34,628 nt of DNA from Candidatus Methanomethylophilaceae archaeon (GTDB taxonomy: Archaea > Thermoplasmatota > Thermoplasmata > Methanomassiliicoccales > Methanomethylophilaceae): positions 1 to 34,628 of the forward strand of contig JAFYAH010000050.1 in assembly GCA_017540825.1 (NCBI GenBank). Direction: 5' to 3'. Shown here piece by piece: positions 1-7,561 of this stretch (its first letter is position 1; each line of letters begins with the position of its first letter). The notes under the pieces were generated by a model that ran no database searches, was not told where the DNA came from, and worked only from the letters and a program-made list of their open reading frames with translations. Made by a program: the position numbers and the translations under genes.

Positions 1-210
1 ACGTTACATGCGATCCATGCATGCATCCCCGAAATTGAGGCCGCATACCCCTGTAGAGGCCTTGTCATATGGTGGCGAATCAATCTCACGCGTGCACACG
101 CGCGCAATATAATAGAACCCTCATTTCATGTCGAGGTTAGGATATATATTTTGTAACTGATGGCTTGTCATCCAAGTAAGACCCATGAGTCGGCTGCAAG
201 CGCGCGGCCA

Positions 211-813
211 TTATGTCTCATGGGCGATGGATATCCCGTCTTCTATCAGCGCCATGTATTTGTCATCGCCATGTTCGTACTTTTCACGAATTAATCCAGA
301 AATGAAATCCACCAGTTGAACAGCCTTGTCTGAAGATGAGTTGACTTTTCTCACTGACTTGACATTGAGATCAGGAACTGTTTCGGCTACGAGCTCCAAC
401 AGATTTTTCATGTCTATGCAACGATTCTCATCGAAGTTCAGAGAAACATCTTTGGTGCATAGCATTTTCCCGATTAAAGGGAGTATCTCGCCAACAGCGG
501 CCTTGTATAAATTACAGTTACGAATGTCCTTGTAAGACGGCGATTTCTTCTTATCGATGACCACATAGACTATGGATATGGAACAATCTGAGAGCGATTT
601 CAATATCTTTATCCTCTCATGTGGATAAGAATTGCTGAATTTCACCTCTATGGCGGCGCCCTTCTTGCTTTTCCTGCTTGCACCCATTTCGTCAAGGACT
701 TTGAACGCCTTGCTCAAATCACGAGTGCGTCTGACGATTAAAGCCGACATTATGAAATATCTGTCCTGAGAGCCTAAATTCCCTGACTCGTCCAAAGATA
801 CTGTCGATGTCAT
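211..813 (-). CDS. DUF3800 family protein
   Basis: About 200 residues. The N-terminus carries the family hallmark (SLDESGNLGSQDRYF): an acidic DESG start like that of RNase H-fold nucleases. Near the C-terminus is the second family signature, LVDFISGLIREKYEHGDD. I prefer the ATG at 813, because DUF3800 proteins usually place the DESG strand within the first ten residues. A GTG at 843 would add ten residues. A TATA-like box sits at 858-866. DUF3800 proteins are often found near mobile elements and defence genes, and a nuclease role is suspected but unproven. The gene is visibly more AT-rich than the rest of the window, and its neighbours are broken toxin-antitoxin-like genes, so transfer is plausible. 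It ends with TAA. Family assignment is fairly sure; function is unknown. Confidence 0.8.
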   Translation of the reverse strand: MTSTVSLDESGNLGSQDRYFIMSALIVRRTRDLSKAFKVLDEMGASRKSKKGAAIEVKFSNSYPHERIKILKSLSDCSISIVYVVIDKKKSPSYKDIRNCNLYKAAVGEILPLIGKMLCTKDVSLNFDENRCIDMKNLLELVAETVPDLNVKSVRKVNSSSDKAVQLVDFISGLIREKYEHGDDKYMALIEDGISIAHET

Positions 814-843
814 CCTATCGCATTTGAAACCTGGGGATGACAC

Positions 844-1295
844 TCATTGATTGTGGTCATATAAGTTACTTGCCAATATGTACCAGATTATCCATCGGCA
901 ATGGCTTATGCAGAGAACAACGGATTCCCTTCGGTTCCGTAGGTATAACCCCGAACTGCCTGATGCCGGACGACGCCTTCGTCTCTCATCCCCTTCCAGC
1001 TCCCTCCTGATGTTCTCGACCTCCTCGTCGAGGGACGAGCGCATGCGAGGGTTCCCCGTGAAGCTGCATATCGTATCGATCTGATCTCCATCTCCGTGTA
1101 CACATCCATGAGGTAGAACAGCGAGACCTTGTAGAACTCCTGGTTGCTCCTGAACACCCCGAGCTCCAGGACCGGGTCCAGCATTTCCAGCAGCCCTACG
1201 GGCATGCTGACCAGAACGTTGACGTCGTCCCTCCTGTTAGTGGATTCCATTGTCTTGCGGTAGAGCGTGAACTCGTTCGATATGAGCTCCGTCAT
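844..1295 (-). pseudogene. Ribbon-helix-helix-type regulator, frameshifted
   Basis: The first part reads as a ribbon-helix-helix protein of the antitoxin/CopG style: a short beta segment (VNVLVSMPVGLLEMLD) followed by a helix with FRSNQEFYKVSLFYLMDVY. After VYTEME, near 1085, the frame becomes arginine/serine-rich nonsense. The adjacent minus-strand frame continues sensibly as an acidic helix (SLDEEVENIRRELEGDE). One missing base near 1083-1090 would join the two halves. The arginine-rich tail that follows also looks degenerate. The likely start is at 1295 or the internal Met before ESTNRRDD. The gene is probably a dead antitoxin or regulator, although a recent indel cannot be excluded. There is no recognisable partner immediately beside it; PIN and antitoxin-like remnants lie about 250 nt upstream. 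Confidence 0.55.
858..866 (-). promoter_or_regulatory. TATA box for the DUF3800 gene
   Basis: The minus strand reads CTTATATGA here, about 20-25 nt before the expected transcription start and 45-50 nt before the preferred ATG at 813. It is the only AT-rich box directly upstream of the gene. Confidence 0.4.
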
Positions 1296-1536
1296 CCTCC
1301 GCCGGTACCTTTCCTCACCTCGACGGAGGCCTGCAGCGGCTCCATCTCCCGGACGAGCTGTGCCGACATCTTATGCATCGCACGGAAGTCAAAGTCATTT
1401 CATCAGAGGATGCACTAAAGGGCGATGTTCGAAATCGAACTTAAACACATCCGCGGAGCATAATGCTATATGATCCGCGCGTCAGCACATCACGATGCCG
1501 ACCAAGGCATCTGAGAACGACTGATTCGTCAGAAGT

Positions 1537-1761
1537 TCATTCGAATGGATTCTCTGCGACAGCGTCTTTGAGGAGCTCATCGAACTCCTTATCTGACATG
1601 TCATCAAAGATCCGCCTTCTCCAGAGGGTGTAGTCTGGACAGCTTCCCCTAACCGAACTGATGAAAAGCTCGGCGTTAACGATGCCGAAGTTCTTGACCA
1701 GGCAGTCCATGCCCAACATCATCATCACGTCAGGCGTGTAGTTGCTAACCCTTTGATTCAT
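1537..1761 (-). CDS. Small antitoxin-like protein (74 aa)
   Basis: A 74-residue acidic protein with an intact ATG and a TGA stop. Recognisable features are an N-terminal helix (TPDVMMMLGMDCLVKNFG), a central NAELFISSVRG segment, a DYTLWRRRIFDDMS motif and an acidic end. From memory, short proteins of this pattern (helix, then 'ERFI', then 'DYT-W-R-LF-DM') occur in methanogens next to PIN-domain toxins, where they are taken to be antitoxins. Its start lies 13 nt after the end of the PIN remnant at 1775-2107, so the two were probably one operon. It is intact while the toxin is truncated, as expected if the toxin decayed first. Function is inferred from context only. Confidence 0.6.
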   Translation of the reverse strand: MNQRVSNYTPDVMMMLGMDCLVKNFGIVNAELFISSVRGSCPDYTLWRRRIFDDMSDKEFDELLKDAVAENPFE

Positions 1762-1774
1762 CTGAGCCCCTCCA

Positions 1775-2107
1775 TTATGTAAAGCATATCGTTTGGGGAT
1801 GTTTTATTGTTATCCTATCGTCTTTGTATTTAAGCATCCTATCGTCCGTAGTGATGAGGTAGTCGCACCCCGAGTCGATAGCACAAGCGATGTGCGTGGC
1901 ATCGGCACGCTTGATGCCGGCATCCATGATCTCCCGGATCATCGGCATGAGCTCTTCCATCCTCTTGGAACCGACGTATGACTTGGCATGTTCATGCATG
2001 ATACGTGCCCGCATCAAGAAGAAGAAAACAGCTTGAAACGATGGGGGTTGCCCCCGCCCTTCCTTTGAAACGATGCGACCGATCTGGCCTCCCTCGTCGA
2101 GGGGCAA
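1775..2107 (-). pseudogene. PIN-domain (VapC-like) toxin, N-terminus missing
   Basis: The C-terminal half is a clear PIN domain: IKRADATHIACAIDSGCDYL followed by ITTDDRML, which carry the conserved acidic residues of the VapC active site (AD-HIA and TTDD). The expected N-terminal strand with the first catalytic aspartate (IYLDTS-type) is absent. Upstream of the PLDEGGQIGRIVSKE segment, the frame meets an in-frame TGA near 2125 before any ATG or GTG; only a TTG at 2107 is available. An inserted-looking stretch (GRGQPPSFQ) interrupts the helix before AVFFFLMRARIMHEHA. The gene therefore cannot make a complete four-acid active site and is probably inactive. It is followed at 13 nt by the antitoxin-like gene. 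Confidence 0.7.
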
Positions 2108-2177
2108 TCGCGCATGGGGATCTCACGAAACCGCTCATAATATGGATCCGTGGCTCTGCCTCCTTTTAGGACAATGA

Positions 2178-2366
2178 TCAGAATCCTATCGGCATTTTCG
2201 CCTGTGCACCCTGCCGATACATGGCCAGCGCGGCTGCTGCCAGGCATATCCCTGCGCACATCACGACGAGCGGCGCTGCCCATACGTCCGGCTCGGGGAC
2301 CGCTCTTATGCGATACCTCTCTTCCATCAGGCAGTTTAGACAGTTTCGGTTATTGTTCTGACCCAT
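2178..2366 (-). CDS. Possible small single-helix membrane protein
   Basis: About 62 residues from the ATG at 2366. The N-terminus is hydrophilic (EERYRIRAVPEPDVW), followed by one transmembrane segment (APLVVMCAGICLAAAALAMY) and a short basic tail, TGA stop. A TATA-like box at 2398-2406 lies roughly 30 nt upstream, which would allow a near-leaderless transcript. I do not recognise a family. It could be a genuine small membrane protein or a chance frame in decaying DNA between the PIN remnant and the next genes. Confidence 0.35.
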   Translation of the reverse strand: MGQNNNRNCLNCLMEERYRIRAVPEPDVWAAPLVVMCAGICLAAAALAMYRQGAQAKMPIGF

Positions 2367-2395
2367 GGGCACACGTACGACGTGACGACTCCGCC

Positions 2396-2407
2396 GATTT
2401 TATATTC
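2396..2407. promoter_or_regulatory. TATA-like box between divergent genes
   Basis: ATTTTATATTCC is AT-rich in a GC-rich surrounding. It could serve the minus-strand small membrane protein (start 2366) or the plus-strand gene whose coding sequence becomes apparent from about 2419. Confidence 0.35.
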
Positions 2408-2581
2408 CGTTTCGATTAGGAATCGTCTGAGGACGCGCCTACGAGAATCCTTACCCGCGAATACTACAGGCTGAGACTCCTGGAGAGGAGCTACGATCTC
2501 TGGCCATGCCGCGTCGACCCCAGGACCTCGTCGTACGACCAGAAGTTCTATGAGGAGATATCCGAGGGCGATTTTCCAGAG

Positions 2582-3217
2582 ATGCACCGGGAATTCATCG
2601 CCCACGCTTTGGAAAAGGGTTTTTCCAGGTGCCCCACGCGGGAGGAGATCGTCGAGGATTACAAGAGAAGGCATGCGAACGATTCCGATCCGTGCTGGGA
2701 CCGCTTCCCCGAGGACGTGCTGTCCATGGCAGCCGGCACCAGGGTTCTAGGAAGGGGAGTCGTGTCCCCGGAGGTCTTCGACTACTGCATGAAGAGAAGG
2801 AGGGAGGCCTCGGAATCGGCCGGCGAGATCTACGGAAGATGGCTGTGGCATGTCTTGGAGGACCTTCCGGGTCAGATCGAAGAGGCTCAGGAGCTCGTGC
2901 TCCTGGTAATCGGAATCTGCCACAGGGTCGAGCACAGGGACGACGGCAGCATCCTGCTCAAGAGCAAGTTAGATGAGATCTCCCTCGCCGACGCCCGCAT
3001 CGTCGGCACAGATACCGGGTCGTTGAGCGCGGAATACTGCGAGCTGCATCGCGACGGCCGCGGATGGGTCCTCGAGACGATTAACGAGATCGGCGACTGC
3101 GACATACGGTTCTCCGGCTTCGACATCGTGAGGAGGCGTCGACATGAGGTTCTTCGACCTGGAGTGGTACGAGGCCATGCAGCTCACCGGTTTCGATTTC
3201 GGAAGGAGGGTGGATGA
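2582..3217 (+). CDS. Unrecognised protein, upstream paralogue; start unclear
   Basis: I do not recognise the family. The first ATG is at 2582, but the same frame is open and protein-like from the TAG at about 2416 onward (for example LTREYYRLRLLERSYDLWPC). It contains no ATG, GTG or TTG, so about 50 N-terminal codons seem to have lost their start. The protein is a paralogue of the next gene: FSRCPTREEIVEDY matches YGRIPTEKEVRDRM, GVVSPEVFDYCMKRRREA matches GFVTQEQFDMMSEVAERA, and DIRFSGFDIV aligns with FTIECDDVV. The last ~25 residues (from RRRRHEVL) overlap the next gene by 74 nt and are arginine-rich and unconserved. The original end was probably near the next gene's ATG. Both ends thus look damaged. 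The product is soluble and charged, with no signal peptide or membrane segment. Confidence 0.55.
   Translation: MHREFIAHALEKGFSRCPTREEIVEDYKRRHANDSDPCWDRFPEDVLSMAAGTRVLGRGVVSPEVFDYCMKRRREASESAGEIYGRWLWHVLEDLPGQIEEAQELVLLVIGICHRVEHRDDGSILLKSKLDEISLADARIVGTDTGSLSAEYCELHRDGRGWVLETINEIGDCDIRFSGFDIVRRRRHEVLRPGVVRGHAAHRFRFRKEGG
3131..3136 (+). promoter_or_regulatory. Shine-Dalgarno AGGAGG
   Basis: A perfect AGGAGG lies 7 nt before the ATG at 3144, inside the end of the upstream paralogue. It fixes the start of the downstream paralogue and suggests translational coupling. Confidence 0.75.
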
Positions 3218-4010
3218 AAGGGCCGCGTCGGATCCCGATTCCATAGCATCGGAGCAGTTCGGCCTTGCCTTCCTCCACGCCTACGAGGAGCTGGTCTCAG
3301 ACAGCAGAGACTATGGCCGCATACCGACGGAGAAAGAGGTTCGGGACAGGATGGCGATGCGGGCAGATGCCTCCGTGAGGGACGCTCTCCGCGCATGCCC
3401 CGGCCTTAAGATAGAGCATCCGGAGGTGTTCTCGTACGGATTCGTCACGCAGGAGCAGTTCGACATGATGTCCGAAGTCGCAGAGCGCGCCAGGCGCCTT
3501 TGCCGTGAGAGGGAGGCCCAGGCCGAAGCCTATTACTCCGCCAGAAGGGGGCTCATCAGCCGTCGCGTCCGCATGTCCGTCTCGATGCACGACTGCCATG
3601 TGAGGACGTCCGTCGAGGGGACCGGGATAAGGATGTTCCTGAAGCGTGGGCTCTCCAGCCTGTCGGAGATCGTGTTCGTCGGGGCGGAGGTCACGCAGGG
3701 GGAGGTCCCGGAGGAGTTCGAAGGGCTGTACCACGAGATCGATCGGAAAGACGGAAGGTACGAGATCGGCTTCCTGGTTGGGACAGGCGTAAGGGAATGC
3801 GCTGAATTCACCATCGAATGCGACGACGTGGTCGCCACGGACCGGCATGGGCGGCCCATAGACGACGGCTACGACATCCTTCTCGTGCCTCTCGTCGATC
3901 GCCTTCTGCAGGAGCTCGACGGAAAGCACAGATGGGTGCGCGACGAGGCGAGCAGGACCTACAGGCGCATCGAGAAAGAACAGGGGGTGCGAGCGGCCTC
4001 CCGGTTATAA
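3144..4010 (+). CDS. Unrecognised protein, downstream paralogue (288 aa)
   Basis: An intact 288-residue soluble, charged protein starting at an ATG with a perfect upstream AGGAGG and ending in TAA. The N-terminal half is helical and acidic (MRFFDLEWYEAMQLTG, EQFGLAFLHAYEELV, IPTEKEVRDRM, EQFDMMSEVAERARRL). The C-terminal half looks like beta strands (VRMSVSMHDCHVRTSV, FTIECDDVVATDRHGRP) and then a helix (LLVPLVDRLLQEL). It aligns along its length with the gene just upstream and overlaps it, so the pair arose by tandem duplication. I see no catalytic motif or metal-binding pattern and do not assign a function. Confidence 0.75.
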   Translation: MRFFDLEWYEAMQLTGFDFGRRVDERAASDPDSIASEQFGLAFLHAYEELVSDSRDYGRIPTEKEVRDRMAMRADASVRDALRACPGLKIEHPEVFSYGFVTQEQFDMMSEVAERARRLCREREAQAEAYYSARRGLISRRVRMSVSMHDCHVRTSVEGTGIRMFLKRGLSSLSEIVFVGAEVTQGEVPEEFEGLYHEIDRKDGRYEIGFLVGTGVRECAEFTIECDDVVATDRHGRPIDDGYDILLVPLVDRLLQELDGKHRWVRDEASRTYRRIEKEQGVRAASRL

Positions 4011-4083
4011 GCTGCACGATGCTGCCAGGAGCTCGCCGTCTGCCTAGAAGTCCTGCTCGGATCGTGGGTGCAGTGGCCAGCGC

Positions 4084-4180
4084 TCAGGCGGACCTCTTGC
4101 GACCAGAGCCGTTCTTGTAGTCAAAGTACACCTTAATGGCGCAGACATGCCGAGTTTGGCACGGGCGAAATAGTCGTTGC
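4084..4180 (-). pseudogene. Possible C-terminal gene remnant
   Basis: Between 4011 and 4363 there is no intact gene. On the minus strand a protein-like fragment reads RGNDYFARAKLGMS and, after a one-base shift near 4130, IKVYFDYKNGSGRKRSA followed by TGA. The upstream frame is closed by a stop. It could be the tail of a lost gene; no family is assignable. The rest of 4011-4363 shows nothing convincing apart from a weak AT-rich box (CAATAATATC, about 4330) ahead of the DoxX gene. Confidence 0.25.
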
Positions 4181-4363
4181 CTCTAAGAAGAGACGGCGTC
4201 GGCCTCGTCTTCATGGGCGGGATTCTCGTTGTAAGCGCCTATTTCTATCGAATTCTGGGCCTTCGATAGGCCACGATCGGGTCTGACGTCGCCTGGGATA
4301 GACGCACATCAAGAAGATGGCCTTAGCCAACAATAATATCTGCATGCCTATCCATCGGCGCCC

Positions 4364-4855
4364 ATGGACGATAAGACGAAAGGGCTGTACATATTGGCTG
4401 CGTTCCGCGTGCTCACGGGATGGATCATGCTGTGGCCGTTCTTCGACAAGATGCTCGGGCTCGGGTTCCAGACCCCTCACGGGGGCGGATGGATAGACGG
4501 CGTGTCGCCCTCGTCGTACGTGGTCTATGTGGCCGACGGCGTTTTCAAGGACCTCTACGCGTCCCTGGCAGGCAACTTGGCGATAGACGTCTTGATGATG
4601 GCCGCACTGCTGGTGCTAGGGATCACCCTCACATTGGGGATAGCCTCCAAGCTGACCACGGCCGGCATGTGCGCGTTCCTGCTGGTCATGTATTCGCTTC
4701 ATGTACCGCCTTCGGACAATCCCCTCATCGACTACCACCTGCTGCTTGTGCTGGGCGTCCTGGCCGCCTATTTCCTGGGAGGATACGAGAAGCTGTCCCT
4801 GAATCCCCGGTGGAGGGAGACAGGGCTCGTCAAGAGGCTCCCGATCCTGGAATGA
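4364..4855 (+). CDS. DoxX-family membrane protein
   Basis: 163 residues with four predicted transmembrane helices. The N-terminal helix has the family pattern (LAAFRVLTGWIMLWPFFDKM) followed by a glycine-rich loop (GLGFQTPHGGGW), as in DoxX/DoxD proteins. Further helices are IDVLMMAALLVLGITLTLGI, TTAGMCAFLLVMYSL and LLLVLGVLAAYFLGG. Family members are linked to thiosulfate:quinone oxidoreductase subunits or to thiol/redox homeostasis, but the function of stand-alone archaeal versions is not established. The start is the ATG at 4364, shortly after a weak AT-rich box at about 4330. The gene is complete, ends in TGA and stands alone, with its own likely promoter; the next transcription unit starts about 70 nt downstream. 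Confidence 0.75.
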   Translation: MDDKTKGLYILAAFRVLTGWIMLWPFFDKMLGLGFQTPHGGGWIDGVSPSSYVVYVADGVFKDLYASLAGNLAIDVLMMAALLVLGITLTLGIASKLTTAGMCAFLLVMYSLHVPPSDNPLIDYHLLLVLGVLAAYFLGGYEKLSLNPRWRETGLVKRLPILE

Positions 4856-4923
4856 GAAGCCGGTCGGGCCGAATCAAGCGGAAAAGACGGTCTGGACAGG
4901 GTCCTCAGCGGCCATGGCGGGCC

Positions 4924-4933
4924 ATTATATAAA
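4924..4933 (+). promoter_or_regulatory. TATA box for the EamA gene
   Basis: ATTATATAAA lies about 30 nt upstream of the ATG at 4961, the normal archaeal spacing for a leaderless or short-leader transcript. It is intact although the gene behind it is broken. Confidence 0.6.
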
Positions 4934-4960
4934 TTCCCGAGCAGATACGATGATGCGGAC

Positions 4961-5880
4961 ATGAAGATGCCTCCTGTAATCTCGTATTCGTCGCCGCGAT
5001 ATTGGCAGGAGTCCTGAACCTGTTCTCGAAGGACCTGCTCAACGCCGGCATGGGCCCGATGGAGATATGCGCCTGCCGCGAGGGCATCACGGCCGTCGTG
5101 TTCGGCCTGGCCCTTCTGCTGCTGGACCGCCGGGCTTTCAGGATCAGGGTCCGCGACGTCCCGTTGTTCCTGCTGTTCGGGGCGTTCAACGTGTATCCAA
5201 CGTCTGCGTGTTCACCGCGCAGGAGAGCCTTCCGCTGGAGGTTGCGGCCGTGCTGGAGATGACCAGCCCCTACTTCATGCTGGTGTTCGCGTTCTTCCTG
5301 TTCGGGAACAGGATCACCAGGAGGAAGGTCCTGGCGGCGGTCCTCGCCTTCGTCGGATGCGTGTTTATAATAGGCGTGGTGGACAGCCCTGGCGACATGG
5401 ACGTCCTGGGCGTCGCCATAGGGCTCCTGTCCGGGGCGACCCTCGCCGCGTTCACCATCGGCAGCAAGTACGTGGGCGAGAGGGGATGTTCGGAGAACTC
5501 GGCGATGTTCTACTTCTTCCTGTTCAGCGCCTTGCTGGTTCTGCCCCTCTCGGATTTCGGCTGCATCTCCTCGGTCGAGCAGCCCGTTGATACCGGCCTG
5601 CGTCCTGACCATGGGCGTGATGTGCACCCTTCTGCCCAATTACATCATCGTATATGCCGTGAGAAGGGTGGATCCGGCCGCGGTCTCCATAATCATGACT
5701 TCCAGCCTCATCGTCTCCACGATCTGCGGCGTGCTCGTCTTCGGCGACGAGTTCGGAGCCTCGGACGTGCTGGGAATAGCGCTCGTGATGGCCGCCATAA
5801 CGATCCTGGAGCCTCCGGAATCCGTCAGAAGGAGATTCGGCAGGACTGCGGGCCCAGATCGATGCCGTGGAGGGGCCTAC
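4961..5880 (+). pseudogene. EamA/DMT-family transporter, three frameshifts
   Basis: Drug/metabolite transporter-type permease of ten helices, split over the reading frames. The start (MKMPP, 4961) shifts within about 20 nt to LVFVAAILAGVLNLFSKD. At about 5195-5200 the frame changes from LLFGAFNVY to SNVCVFTAQESLPLEVAA, and at about 5580 it changes again to LIPACVLTMGVMC. Family features are visible throughout: the AVLEMTSPYFMLVFAFFLFG helix pair of the first EamA half, and TSSLIVSTICGVLVFGDEF followed by GIALVMAAITIL of the second. After the last helix the frame has no stop until 6081, inside the next gene. The three shifts do not fall in long homopolymers, so real gene decay is more likely than simple sequencing error, though this is not proven. 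The substrate is unknown. Confidence 0.8.
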
Positions 5881-6003
5881 GGCGCGAGAAGGAGACCAGG
5901 AACGACGGGGGATGCGCGCATCTCCTGCTCGGCGGACGAGCCCCGCTGCGCCAGGGCAAGGGGGTCCCGTTGCCGGCCATTCCGCTGCCCCTGCGGCTCG
6001 GGT

Positions 6004-6015
6004 TTTATATATATA
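6004..6015 (+). promoter_or_regulatory. Strong TATA box, leaderless arrangement
   Basis: TTTATATATATA, centred about 22 nt before the ATG at 6032. Archaeal initiation about 25 nt downstream of the box would start the transcript at or next to the start codon. Confidence 0.75.
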
Positions 6016-6031
6016 GGCCGTTTCGAGCCCC

Positions 6032-6523
6032 ATGGGAAGGCTGACCATATCCTACTATCACGGGGGATTCTGGTTCCATGACAAGGCCGTCATGCACGTC
6101 TCCGTAGACGGGACGGACGGCTTCGACCTGAAGGACGGCGAAGGCCGCGCCCTGGACCTTGACGACGGCCGCCACACGCTGCTGTTCAGCTCGGACGGCC
6201 GCAAGAGGAGGATGGAGCTGGACCTCTGCGGGGACGACTCGTTCCATGTCACCTGGGACTGCGAGCTCGGAGGGATCACCGTTGTCGACGCGGTGGTGAA
6301 GCGTCCGACCTACCGTCCTGCCTTCAGGCTGTTCCGGATCCTGGCGATCGCGCTGCTAGCCTACGGGTTTGTCATGAACCACATGAGGTACGTGGGCATG
6401 CTGTCCTCGGTCCATTACTGGATGGCCGCATCGGCGTTATTCGCAGCGGCCGCCGCGGGCCTCGTCGCCGCGTACTATCTTCGCTCGAGGCCGATCGTCA
6501 GGCCGAGGGATCGCGCTGCTTGA
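6032..6523 (+). CDS. Membrane protein with N-terminal beta domain, unknown function
   Basis: 163 residues. The N-terminal ~95 residues look like a small beta-rich cytoplasmic domain (VMHVSVDGTDGFDLKDGEG, FHVTWDCELGGITVV), with an HTLLFSSDGRKRRMEL strand pair. Two transmembrane helices follow (FRILAIALLAYGFVM and MAASALFAAAAAGLVAAYYL) and a short basic tail. The start ATG sits just after a strong TATA box. I do not recognise the family. It resembles the general layout of small proteins with a carbohydrate-binding-like or PEGA-like strand domain plus a membrane hairpin, but that is a guess. It stands alone; the next gene starts about 140 nt downstream with its own ribosome-binding site. Confidence 0.65.
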   Translation: MGRLTISYYHGGFWFHDKAVMHVSVDGTDGFDLKDGEGRALDLDDGRHTLLFSSDGRKRRMELDLCGDDSFHVTWDCELGGITVVDAVVKRPTYRPAFRLFRILAIALLAYGFVMNHMRYVGMLSSVHYWMAASALFAAAAAGLVAAYYLRSRPIVRPRDRAA

Positions 6524-6653
6524 CGCCCAGCACAGCGTTGAGCCGAGCGTCGCGCCTGGTCCGATGCATGATGCGGCACCTCTTACATCCTAAGACGAGC
6601 GTTTTAATGCGAATTCCTGTTACGCCACCGTATAAAGTTCTTGGATGAACAAC

Positions 6654-6658
6654 GGAGG
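6654..6658 (+). promoter_or_regulatory. Shine-Dalgarno GGAGG
   Basis: GGAGG lies 6 nt before the ATG at 6665 and favours that start over a TTG at 6641 in the same frame. A TATA-like GTATAAAG lies at 6630-6637. Confidence 0.65.
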
Positions 6659-6664
6659 CTCGGC

Positions 6665-7561
6665 ATGGACAAGGCGATCTGCGTCAACTCGTTATACAAG
6701 TCCTATGGAGGGGCGCCTGCGGTGAAGGGGATATCCTTCGAGGTCGAGCAGGGGTCGTTCTTCGCTTTCCTTGGCCCCAACGGCGCCGGGAAGTCCACCA
6801 CCATCTCCATAGTCTGCTCCCTGATGCCCAAGGACTCCGGCCGGGTCGAGGTCCTCGGGAAGGACCCTGCGGACGCGAAGCGGGAGATAGGCGTGGTGTT
6901 CCAGGACAACAAGCTCGACCAGAGGCTGACGGTCCGCGAGAACCTGGCGGTCCGCGGGTCGCTGTACGGGTTCCGGAAGGACGAGCTTTCGAGAAGGGTG
7001 GACGTCGCGCTCGAGAGGTCCGGATCCGCCGAGTTCGCGGACCGCGTGTACTCCAAGCTCTCCGGAGGCCAGAAGCGCAGGGCGGAGATCGCCAGGGCGA
7101 TAGTCCACGGCCCCAGGATCCTCATGCTGGACGAGCCGACCGCGGGCCTTGACCCGCAGACAAGGAAGCTCATATGGGGCAGCGTGCACAGGCTCAAGGA
7201 GGAGGGCATGACAGTCTTCCTCACCACGCACTACATGGAGGAGGCGGCCGACGCGGACGACGTCGTCATCATCGACAAGGGGGAGATCGTGGCCCACGGC
7301 ACCCCGTCCGCGCTCAAGGAGAGGTACAGCTCCGACTACCTGGAGGTGCTTCCCAAGGACGCCTCGAAGGTGAAGGAGGTCCTCGAGCGGGAGGGAATAG
7401 GCTACGCGGTCCGCTCGGACGTCCTGAGGATCCCTTTGGGGAGCACCATGGACGCCATCCCCGTGCTCGGCCTCTTTGAGGGGTGCATAGAGTCATTCGA
7501 GGTCCGCACCGGAACCTTGGACGACGCCTTCGTCAACATAACAGGGAGGTCCGAGGAATGA
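6665..7561 (+). CDS. ABC-2 type exporter ATP-binding protein (DrrA-like)
   Basis: 298 residues; cytoplasmic ATPase of a two-gene exporter. It has a complete nucleotide-binding domain: Walker A GPNGAGKST, Q-loop in VVFQDNKLDQ, signature LSGGQKRR, Walker B ILMLDEPTAGLD and the switch histidine in TTHYMEE. The C-terminal ~80 residues are the extension typical of DrrA/NodI-type ATPases, ending in LDDAFVNITG. The stop TGA overlaps the ATG of the permease (ATGA), so the two are co-translated. The substrate cannot be read from the sequence; relatives export drugs, lipids or polysaccharides. Confidence 0.93.
   Translation: MDKAICVNSLYKSYGGAPAVKGISFEVEQGSFFAFLGPNGAGKSTTISIVCSLMPKDSGRVEVLGKDPADAKREIGVVFQDNKLDQRLTVRENLAVRGSLYGFRKDELSRRVDVALERSGSAEFADRVYSKLSGGQKRRAEIARAIVHGPRILMLDEPTAGLDPQTRKLIWGSVHRLKEEGMTVFLTTHYMEEAADADDVVIIDKGEIVAHGTPSALKERYSSDYLEVLPKDASKVKEVLEREGIGYAVRSDVLRIPLGSTMDAIPVLGLFEGCIESFEVRTGTLDDAFVNITGRSEE

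Noticed and set aside
1-210. Gene or RNA in the first 210 bases
   Set aside because: Two AT-rich boxes (about 106-115 and 139-153) are present, but there is no coding frame with support and no tRNA- or rRNA-like structure.
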